From Streptomyces sp. TRM68367 (GTDB lineage: Bacteria > Actinomycetota > Actinomycetes > Streptomycetales > Streptomycetaceae), in NCBI RefSeq assembly GCF_014495685.1, contig NZ_JACTVI010000061.1:1-47625 (forward strand): a stretch of DNA of 47,625 nt. The letters are read 5' to 3'. Position 1 is the first letter of the stretch, and each line of letters begins with the position of its first letter. Below the pieces are notes generated by a model. The model saw only the letters and a program-made list of their open reading frames with translations, was not told the DNA's origin and made no database searches. The position numbers and the translations under genes are program-made. Of this stretch, positions 42,026 to 47,625 are shown in pieces.

Positions 42026-42680
42026 GTGACAGGTACCCCTTCCGTGGCTATCCAGGGTAACACGGATACGGCGTCTTCTGAATGGCGTTTTCGCAGGTCA
42101 GGGCACATCTCGGGGCTTGACAACTCCGACAGGAACGTGCTTCGCGGGGTGAGGGGAAGCGGGTATTCGCAGGTCGGAGCGGTTCTTCGGGGCGGTCGAA
42201 ACGCGGACGTCACACACCTCCGGAGGCCCGCCCACCTGGGCGAATACCCCCATATGTCCGGTTCCAAGTGATCGACTTCCGCTACTCCGTTCGGTACCCC
42301 GAGCCGGGTTCCGGTCGAATCCGGAATTGATCACGGCGTGACCGGGCCGAACGTCCGGTGATCAATTCCCGAAGCGGCCGCGCATTCCTGCACGGAAATT
42401 TTGCGCGGCCGTGGGGATGTATGCGCGGGGCGCTTATGTGAATGCCGGATAGTTGCCGGACCAATGTGACTCGGGAGTCACTTGTGCGCGTGAAGGCGTG
42501 CCGGCCGCGCGCGGCGGGCACCCGATGTCCGCCTTCGGGCATCCTCGAACGCGGCACTCGCGGCGCGCAGGGAGGGTCGGGTGCGGCTGCTCGGGAACGG
42601 CTCGGTAACCTGAGGGCCGCTGACAGACACTTAGGACGGCTTTACAGCCGCCTCGCTCAAGTCAAGGAGTTGCCGCCGCC
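42026..42680. promoter_or_regulatory. Large intergenic region between carD and the lipoprotein gene
   Basis: This 655-base stretch has no convincing gene. It contains the carD promoter area (leftward, TTCAGA-N17-TACCCT ending near 42050) and two long inverted repeats: 42161-42170 with 42240-42249, and 42323-42334 with 42358-42369. A 7-bp dyad GTGACTC-GG-GAGTCAC lies at 42466-42481. AAGGAG at 42663-42668 serves the lipoprotein gene. It may hold a small RNA or a structured leader. Confidence 0.5.
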
Positions 42681-43364
42681 GTGAGCAGCAGCCTTCGACG
42701 CGGCGCCCTCGCCGCCGCCGTCATCGCAGTCTCGATCGCCTCGCTCGCCGCGTGCGGCGCCGGCAACAACGCCCAGACCCTGGAGATCCAGCCGGACCAC
42801 GCGGCGACGGCCGTAGGCGACATCAAGATCCAGAACGCGGTCGTCGTCACCCAGCCCGACCGGGAGTCGACGGGCCCGGCCGTGGTCGCCGCCACCCTGT
42901 TCAACACCGGCCGCAGCGACCAGAGGCTGGAGTCCATCACCCTGCCGGGCACCGGCAGGACCGCCAAGCTGGCCCCCGCCAAGGGCGGCAGCCTGACCGT
43001 CCCGGCCGGCGGCTCGCTGATCCTCGGCGGCAAGGACAACGCCTCCGCCACGCTGGCCAGCAGCCGCGAGGCCCTGCAGGACGGCAACGCGCAGCGGGTC
43101 ACGTTCACCTTCAGCAAGACCGGTGAGGTGAGCCTGCGCGCCTTCGTCGTCCCGGCCAGGAGCTACTTCTCCTCGTGGGGCCCGAGCGAGGTCCCGGCCG
43201 CGCCGGGCGGCAACGGGTCGCCGACGCCGACGCCGACCGGGGGTGCCGGAGGCGCGGACAACCGGAACGGTGACGCGGGCAACGGCGCGACGCCGACCAC
43301 CCCGACCGACGCGGCGTCCGCGAGCACGACGCCTACGACGCCGGAGAGCGGCGCCGGTCACTGA
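42681..43364 (+). CDS. Secreted lipoprotein, DUF461/PCu(A)C-like
   Basis: A 227-residue lipoprotein. Signal peptide residues 1-24 end in the lipobox LAAC with lipidated C25. The folded part (about residues 35-165) is a beta-sandwich with VVVTQPDRESTGPAVVAATLFNTG and SLRAFVVPARSYFSSW, resembling DUF461/PCu(A)C copper-chaperone domains. The Met/His copper ligands of true PCu(A)C proteins are not evident, so copper binding is doubtful. The last 60 residues are a Pro/Thr/Gly linker tail. The GTG at 42681 follows AAGGAG. It is convergent with phoP. Confidence 0.82.
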   Translation: MSSSLRRGALAAAVIAVSIASLAACGAGNNAQTLEIQPDHAATAVGDIKIQNAVVVTQPDRESTGPAVVAATLFNTGRSDQRLESITLPGTGRTAKLAPAKGGSLTVPAGGSLILGGKDNASATLASSREALQDGNAQRVTFTFSKTGEVSLRAFVVPARSYFSSWGPSEVPAAPGGNGSPTPTPTGGAGGADNRNGDAGNGATPTTPTDAASASTTPTTPESGAGH

Positions 43365-43404
43365 GCGGCCGGTACTGAGCGGTCGTACGGCTCGGACGTC
43401 CCTA

Positions 43405-43460
43405 CGTCAGGAAGGGCGGGCCTCCCGGAGTGTTCCGGAGAGATCCCGCCCTTCCTGACG
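43405..43460. terminator. Bidirectional terminator between the lipoprotein gene and phoP
   Basis: A 16-bp perfect stem (43405-43420 with 43445-43460) with a smaller hairpin in the loop. It ends 28 bases from the phoP stop. Confidence 0.9.
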
Positions 43461-43488
43461 CAAAGCAGGCTGTTATGTGGGGGCCGGC

Positions 43489-44169
43489 CTACGGCTCGAA
43501 CTTGTAGCCCAGGCCGCGGACCGTCACCAGGTAGCGCGGGGCGCCCGGGTCCGGCTCGATCTTGGCGCGCAGGCGCTTGACGTGGACGTCGAGGGTCTTG
43601 GTGTCACCGACGTAGTCGGCGCCCCAGACGCGGTCGATGAGCTGCATGCGGGTCAGCACGCGGCCGGCGTTGCGCAGCAGCATCTCCAGCAGGTCGAACT
43701 CCTTGAGCGGGAGGTCGATCTTGGAGCCGGAGACGGTGACGACGTGCCGGTCGACGTCCATGCGGACCGGGCCGGCCTCCAGCGCGGCCGGGGTGACCTC
43801 CTCCGGCTCGCCGCGACGGCGCAGGACGGCGCGGATGCGGGCGACCAGTTCTCTGGAGGAGAACGGCTTGGTGACGTAGTCGTCGGCTCCTATTTCCAGC
43901 CCGACGACCTTGTCGATCTCGCTGTCCTTCGCGGTCACCATGATGACGGGGACGTTGGAGCGGCCGCGCAGCTGGCGGCACACCTCGGTGCCCGGCAGGC
44001 CGGGCAGCATCAGGTCGAGGAGGACGAGGTCGGCGCCGTTGCGCTCGAACTCGTCGAGTCCGTCGGGCCCGGTGGTCGCGACGGCGACCTCGAAGCCCTC
44101 CTTGCGGAGCATGTACGACAGGGCGTCGGAGAAGGACTCCTCGTCCTCGACGACGAGCACTCGGGTCAC
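43489..44169 (-). CDS. phoP: Phosphate-starvation response regulator PhoP
   Basis: A 226-residue OmpR-family response regulator. The receiver domain has the acidic pocket (EDEE, residues 8-11), the phospho-acceptor D52 in LLDLMLPG and the lysine in VTKPF. The winged-helix DNA-binding domain has DLPLKEFDLLEMLLRNAG and the recognition helix VDVHVKRLRAKIE-like segment TLDVHVKRLRAKIEP. The GTG at 44169 overlaps the phoR stop (GTGA), so it is coupled to its kinase. In Streptomyces, PhoP controls phosphate uptake and represses antibiotic production at low phosphate. Confidence 0.97.
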   Translation of the reverse strand: MTRVLVVEDEESFSDALSYMLRKEGFEVAVATTGPDGLDEFERNGADLVLLDLMLPGLPGTEVCRQLRGRSNVPVIMVTAKDSEIDKVVGLEIGADDYVTKPFSSRELVARIRAVLRRRGEPEEVTPAALEAGPVRMDVDRHVVTVSGSKIDLPLKEFDLLEMLLRNAGRVLTRMQLIDRVWGADYVGDTKTLDVHVKRLRAKIEPDPGAPRYLVTVRGLGYKFEP

Positions 44170-45506
44170 GGAAGGACCTCCGGGGCGGGAAGCGTTGCGT
44201 ACGCGGATGTGTCGGGGGATGTGGTGGACCGCCCGGCCTCCTCGTCGAGGCCCGCGCCTTCCGCGCGTTCTTCTCGGGCGGAGTCCTGCTGTGCCCGGTC
44301 GCGGGCAGCGCCCGCCTCCGGCAGCCGCAGGGTGAAGGTGGAGCCCTGGCCTTCGGCGCTCCACACCGTGACCTCCCCGCCGTGCGAGGCGGCCACGTGC
44401 TTCACGATCGCAAGGCCCAGGCCGGTACCGCCGGTCGCCCGGGAGCGGGCCGGGTCGACGCGGTAGAAGCGCTCGAAGATGCGCTCCTTGTCCTTGTCGG
44501 AGATGCCGATGCCCTGGTCGGTCACGGCGATCTCGATCAGGTCGCCGCCGGTCGCGGTCACCCTGCGGGCGGCGATGCCGACGCGGGTGCGGGCGGGCGA
44601 GTAGTTGACGGCGTTCTCGACGAGGTTGCCGAGGGCGGCGGCGAGCTGGCCACGGTGGCCCCAGATGCTGAGGTCGGCCGTTCCCGCCCGTCGCCCACCA
44701 CCACCCTCATTCGAAGGCCCTTCGGGCCCCTCTACTGAGGCGGCCATGGTGATCTGCTTGGTGCCGGCCTGGTGCCGGCAGCGGTCGATGGCCTCAGCGA
44801 CGAGCTCGTCGACGCGGACGGGCTCGGCGTCCTCGAGGGGGTCGTCGTTCTGCACCCGGGAGAGGTCGATCAGCTCCTGGACCAGGCTGGTCAGCCGCGT
44901 GGCCTCGATCTGCATCCGGCCGGCGAAGCGCTCGACCGCCTCCGGGTCGTCGGAGGCGTCCATGACGGCCTCGGACAGGAGGGAGAGCGCGCCGACGGGC
45001 GTCTTCAGCTCGTGGCTGACGTTCGCGACGAAGTCACGTCGTACGGCCTCGATACGGCGGGCCTCGGTGAGGTCCTCGACGAGCAGCAGCACGAGCCGGG
45101 ACCCGAGCGGCGCGACGCGCGCGGAGACGGCAAGCGCCTCACCGCGCCCGCTGCCGCGCCGCGGCAGGTCCAGCTCGACCTGGCGTATCTCGCCGTCTCT
45201 CCTCGTGTCCCGGGCCATCCGCAGCATGGGCTCGACGGCGAGCTTGCCGCCGCGGACGAGCCCGAGGGCGTACGCGGCAGAGCTGGCCTTGACGACGGCG
45301 TCCGACTCGTCGAGAACGACGGCCGAGGAACGGAGCACGGACAGGACGGTGTCCACGCCCGGCGGAAGCACCGGGTCCGTGTGCAGGGAGGTGCGCGTGG
45401 GGCGCTGTTGCTCCCTTTCACTCCAACGGAACGCCAGCATGGCGATGACGCCGGTGAGCACTCCGGCGATCGCTGCCGCTGCGGCGACCGCCGCGTTCAC
45501 GTCCAT
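44166..45506 (-). CDS. phoR: Phosphate sensor histidine kinase PhoR
   Basis: A 446-residue membrane kinase partnering PhoP. One N-terminal helix (residues about 5-27) anchors it, with no real outside domain. A PAS-like region (about 50-145) precedes the H-box FVANVSHELKTP with phospho-acceptor H165. The ATPase domain has the N-box NLVENAVNYS, G1 DQGIGI and G2 GGTGLGLAIVKH. A Gly/Glu-rich insert (PEGPSNEGGGGRRAG) sits before the N-box and a disordered Ala/Glu tail follows. It is expected to sense phosphate through the Pst/PhoU system rather than directly. Confidence 0.96.
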   Translation of the reverse strand: MDVNAAVAAAAAIAGVLTGVIAMLAFRWSEREQQRPTRTSLHTDPVLPPGVDTVLSVLRSSAVVLDESDAVVKASSAAYALGLVRGGKLAVEPMLRMARDTRRDGEIRQVELDLPRRGSGRGEALAVSARVAPLGSRLVLLLVEDLTEARRIEAVRRDFVANVSHELKTPVGALSLLSEAVMDASDDPEAVERFAGRMQIEATRLTSLVQELIDLSRVQNDDPLEDAEPVRVDELVAEAIDRCRHQAGTKQITMAASVEGPEGPSNEGGGGRRAGTADLSIWGHRGQLAAALGNLVENAVNYSPARTRVGIAARRVTATGGDLIEIAVTDQGIGISDKDKERIFERFYRVDPARSRATGGTGLGLAIVKHVAASHGGEVTVWSAEGQGSTFTLRLPEAGAARDRAQQDSAREERAEGAGLDEEAGRSTTSPDTSAYATLPAPEVLP

Positions 45507-45579
45507 GCATCCAGGTTAGGCATGGGATATGGGCTACCCACAGCGGTCCGACTGCGACCTCGAACACTCGTCGCCCAGA

Positions 45580-45612
45580 GTTCACCTTGGAGCCAGTGAT
45601 GGTTCATTTGGG
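45580..45612. promoter_or_regulatory. PHO box between phoR and phoU
   Basis: Three adjacent 11-base direct repeats: GTTCACCTTGG, AGCCAGTGATG and GTTCATTTGGG. The first and third fit the PhoP unit GKTCAYYYRSG (from memory) at 10 and 11 positions; the middle is degenerate. It is placed to control both phoU and phoRP. Confidence 0.85.
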
Positions 45613-45721
45613 ATGCCGGAAACGGACGCGTACGGGCCGGATCGTGGGAGCGTGGGGGGTGCGAACCCCTGAACAAGGGCGGTTACGAACCCCTGACCAG
45701 CACGTACGAGAGGGAACCCTG

Positions 45722-46411
45722 ATGCGGGACGCGTACCACGAGGAACTTGACTCGATCAGCGACAGCCTGGTGGAGATGGCCCGCCTGGTCGGATCGGCGG
45801 TCGGGCGCGCCACAACCGCCATCCTCGACTCCGACCTGAGGCTGGCCGAGAGCGTGATCGAGGCCGACCAGAAGGTGGACGAACTCCAGCACGACCTGGA
45901 GGCCCGGGCGATAGCCCTGCTGGCCCGGCAGCAGCCGGTGGCGACGGACCTCAGGATCGTCGTCACGTCCCTTCGCATGTCGGCCGACCTGGAGCGCTCC
46001 GGCGACCTTGCCCAGCACGTGGCGAAGCTGGCCCGGCTGCGCTACCCCGATCGCGCGGTCCCGCGCGACCTGCACGCCACCATCCTGGAGATGGGCCAGC
46101 TCGCCCAGCGCCTGATGGCCAAGGCGGCCGAGGTGATCATCACCAAGGACGTCGACCTGGCCCTCCAGCTGGAGCAGGACGACGACGCGATGGACCTGCT
46201 GCACCGCACCCTCTTCCAGCACCTGATGGACGACCGCTGGAAGCACGGCATCGAGACGGCCGTCGACGTGACCCTGCTCGGCCGCTACTACGAGCGGTAC
46301 GCCGACCACGCGGTGGCGGTCGCCAAGCGGGTGGTGTACCTGGTGACCGGCGAGCACGCGGACGAGATCCAGCCGGAGATCCAGGCGGTGGCGGGGGCCG
46401 AGGGGGCGTAG
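45722..46411 (+). CDS. phoU: Phosphate transport regulator PhoU
   Basis: A 229-residue protein of two three-helix bundles that links the Pst phosphate transporter to PhoR. Family features are LVEMARLVGSAVGRA, ADQKVDELQHDLEARAIALLARQQPVATDLR and the metal-binding E/D-xxx-D motifs in SADLERSGDLAQHVAKL and RYYERYADHAVAVAKRVVYL, each shown only in part. GAGGGAACCC precedes the ATG at 45722, which starts at the first helix. It diverges from phoRP across the PHO box, the standard Streptomyces arrangement. Confidence 0.95.
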   Translation: MRDAYHEELDSISDSLVEMARLVGSAVGRATTAILDSDLRLAESVIEADQKVDELQHDLEARAIALLARQQPVATDLRIVVTSLRMSADLERSGDLAQHVAKLARLRYPDRAVPRDLHATILEMGQLAQRLMAKAAEVIITKDVDLALQLEQDDDAMDLLHRTLFQHLMDDRWKHGIETAVDVTLLGRYYERYADHAVAVAKRVVYLVTGEHADEIQPEIQAVAGAEGA

Positions 46412-46602
46412 CTGCGGAGCCGGGGGCGTAGCTCCGGCCCTCCGGAGGGGCGCCGGCGCTGCACCGGGCGGGGAGCGTGGCGCCGTACTGGACGGGGGCG
46501 TGAAGCCGACCGGCCAGGGCGCGCGTAAGCCACTGTGCGCCGTTGATGCGACCACCCGAATGGGCATCCAATGGGCACAGGCACCAGCCTTGAGGAGGGA
46601 CC

Positions 46603-46767
46603 ATGGCCGAATCCCCCACCACCCCCGGCACGACACCCGACCCCACCCGGGAACACCCGACCGAGCAGCCCGCCGAGATCAGGAACCTGACCCTGGTAGC
46701 GGCGTGCGGCTGCGGCTCGGGCTGCGGCTGCGGGTGCCAGTCGGGCAACCCGTGCCAGTGCGGCTGA
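46603..46767 (+). CDS. Small cysteine-rich, metallothionein-like protein
   Basis: A 54-residue protein. Residues 1-33 are disordered and rich in Pro, Thr and Glu (MAESPTTPGTTPDPTREHPT then EQPAEIRNLTLVAA). The last 20 residues hold seven cysteines: ACGCGSGCGCGCQSGNPCQCG lies at the very end, a density typical of metal-binding peptides. GAGGAGGG lies 4 bases before the ATG, and a strong terminator follows. The neighbour downstream is a nickel-binding-type DUF4242 protein, so a role in metal binding is plausible. It could instead be a thiol-rich precursor peptide. No processing enzyme is seen nearby. Confidence 0.8.
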   Translation: MAESPTTPGTTPDPTREHPTEQPAEIRNLTLVAACGCGSGCGCGCQSGNPCQCG

Positions 46768-46801
46768 ACACCTACGACGCCGCCGATCTCGTCCGGCAGT
46801 G

Positions 46802-46828
46802 AGGGCCCCGGTACAACGCCGGGGCCCT
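46802..46828 (+). terminator. Terminator of the cysteine-rich protein gene
   Basis: AGGGCCCCGG (46802-46811) pairs with CCGGGGCCCT (46819-46828), 34 bases after the stop, followed by CTGCC. Confidence 0.82.
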
Positions 46829-46932
46829 CTGCCGTGCGCTGGGAACCCCACTCGCTCCGCGGGTCGTGCGGGCGCAGCATGGAAGGTGTAGGGGGAAAGC
46901 TGGCGAGCGCACTCGGAAGGAGGTGCGAGGCC

Positions 46933-47181
46933 ATGGCCAAGTTCATGGATGTCCACCACAGCATGAAGGGCATCACAGCCGAGCAACTGCGTGAAGCCCA
47001 CAACGCGGACCTCGCCATAGAGAAGGAAGAGCGCGTCCACTTCGAGAAGGCGTGGGCGGACCCGGAGTCCGGCGTCGTCTACTGCCTCTCCGAGGCCCCC
47101 TCGGCCGACGCGGTCCAGCGCATTCACGAACGCGCCGGTCACAAGGCGGACGAGATTCATCCGGTGCCGTTGTCGGTCTGA
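46933..47181 (+). CDS. DUF4242 nickel-binding-type protein
   Basis: An 82-residue ferredoxin-like protein of the DUF4242 family: MAKFMDVHHSMKGITAEQL at the start, a helix with NADLAIEKEERVHF, VVYCLSEAPSADAVQRIHER, and ADEIHPVPLSV at the end. Length and sequence match a Streptomyces coelicolor protein described as nickel-binding (recalled as SCO4226). Several His (9, 10 and near the C-terminus) could bind metal. AAGGAGGTGCGAGG lies before the ATG. It is followed directly by a decayed second copy. The physiological role is not established. Confidence 0.88.
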   Translation: MAKFMDVHHSMKGITAEQLREAHNADLAIEKEERVHFEKAWADPESGVVYCLSEAPSADAVQRIHERAGHKADEIHPVPLSV

Positions 47182-47184
47182 CCG

Positions 47185-47417
47185 GCATGGAAGCCCGGCA
47201 TAGGAGCAGAGCAGCTGCAGCAGGGACACGATGCGGTTGCCGCGACCGGGAAGGAGGAAAGGGGCGGGCGCACATCGAGCACGCCTGGGCAGACCCGGAG
47301 GCCGGCCTCGTCCACTGCCTCACCGAGGGCCCCACGCCGGAGGCGGTCGCGCGCGCCCACGAACGCGGAGGCGGCGCCAAGCCCGACGAGATCCACCCGG
47401 TCCCCCTGACCGTGTGA
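47185..47417 (+). pseudogene. Second DUF4242 copy, truncated and frameshifted
   Basis: Right after the stop of the first copy the reading GIGAEQLQQGHDAVAATGKEER aligns with GITAEQLREAHNADLAIEKEER of that copy in two pieces. One extra G near 47260 then shifts it into the frame that continues RAHIEHAWADPEAGLVHCLTEGP and ends ADEIHPVPLSV-like as PDEIHPVPLTV. The first nine or so residues, including the HH pair, have no counterpart and there is no start codon with a ribosome site. It is a tandem duplicate that has decayed. Confidence 0.72.
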
Positions 47418-47439
47418 GACCTCGCCCCATCCGGGCCGC

Positions 47440-47476
47440 AGCCCCCTGCCGGCGGAACAACCGCGGGCAGGGGGCT
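47440..47476 (+). terminator. Terminator after the DUF4242 tandem pair
   Basis: AGCCCCCTGCC (47440-47450) pairs with GGCAGGGGGCT (47466-47476), with an inner GCGG/CCGC stem around AACAA. Confidence 0.82.
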
Positions 47477-47625
47477 CGGTCACGGGGCCTTGCGCAGGTC
47501 ACCGGCCCTCTCGCGCAGGCTCTCAGGCCGCCTCTGAGCTTGACTCTGTCGGGGATCTTGGAACTGGAGAGGTCAGCTGCCGAGAGTTCGCCAGGACTTG
47601 AGGCGAGGGATCGCGCGTTGATCAA
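47477..47625. other. Unassigned window end
   Basis: The last 149 bases are slightly less GC-rich. An open leftward frame starting at the right edge (INARSLASSPGELSAADLSS) has no recognisable domain and unconvincing codon use. Nothing can be assigned without the sequence beyond the edge. Confidence 0.3.

Noticed and set aside
44166..45506. PhoR Gly/Glu insert as a possible frameshift
   Set aside because: The frame is continuous and all kinase boxes are in order; it is a simple loop insertion.

Overview
The window is a stretch of actinobacterial chromosome, almost certainly Streptomyces. GC content and third-position GC are very high, GTG starts are common, many genes have a TANNNT -10 element directly in front of the start codon, and the gene content and order match the conserved Streptomyces core (groEL2, scoF-type cold-shock gene, otsA/otsB, nagKA, cdgB, terD, msiK, cysS-ispF-ispD-carD, phoRP/phoU). 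I see no prophage, insertion sequence, CRISPR array or biosynthetic cluster.

Layout: 0.2-3.5 kb holds an unknown protein, a carboxylesterase and an old-yellow-enzyme reductase. 3.7-6.4 kb holds groEL2 with a CIRCE-type operator, a 58-bp tandem repeat and a cold-shock gene. 6.4-8.2 kb is a SAM-riboswitch-controlled pair, a threonine-synthase-like enzyme overlapping a MoaD/ThiS-like sulfur carrier, best read as the MetM/MetO homocysteine route. 8.3-11.8 kb holds glucosyl-3-phosphoglycerate synthase, trehalose-6-phosphate synthase and trehalose-6-phosphatase. 12.2-16.8 kb is an aminosugar block: a sugar-binding lipoprotein diverges from nagK-nagA across two DasR-type (dre) sites, followed by a PfkB kinase. 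16.9-19.6 kb holds a carbohydrate-binding membrane protein and the diguanylate cyclase CdgB, whose upstream region carries BldD-like and Crp-like sites.

19.9-30.9 kb is more variable: flavin reductase, truncated acetyltransferase, ArfB, TerD, a DUF2975-Xre-GNAT operon, an M1 peptidase lipoprotein, a pentapeptide protein, two decayed oxidoreductase genes (one still behind an intact SoxR box), an MFS exporter, an APH(6)-type kinase and tRNA-Thr. 31-35.4 kb holds a DUF3224/WYL divergent pair with a perfect palindromic operator, the shared sugar ATPase MsiK (also with a dre-like site) and a nucleotidyltransferase. 35.6-42 kb, leftward, holds DoxX, RlmB, CysS, IspF, IspD and CarD. 42.7-46.4 kb holds a DUF461-type lipoprotein, the phoRP operon and divergent phoU with a PHO box between them. 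46.6-47.4 kb holds a 54-residue cysteine-rich protein, a DUF4242 nickel-binding-type protein and a frameshifted second copy of it.

Themes that link genes: aminosugar control (two dre sites at nagK, a third at msiK); nucleotide second-messenger control of development (Crp-like and BldD-like sites at cdgB); methionine sulfur supply (riboswitch, MetM, MetO); phosphate control (PHO box, PhoRP, PhoU); and local gene decay between 20.5 and 28.1 kb. Locus comparisons and literature statements are from memory; no searches were run.
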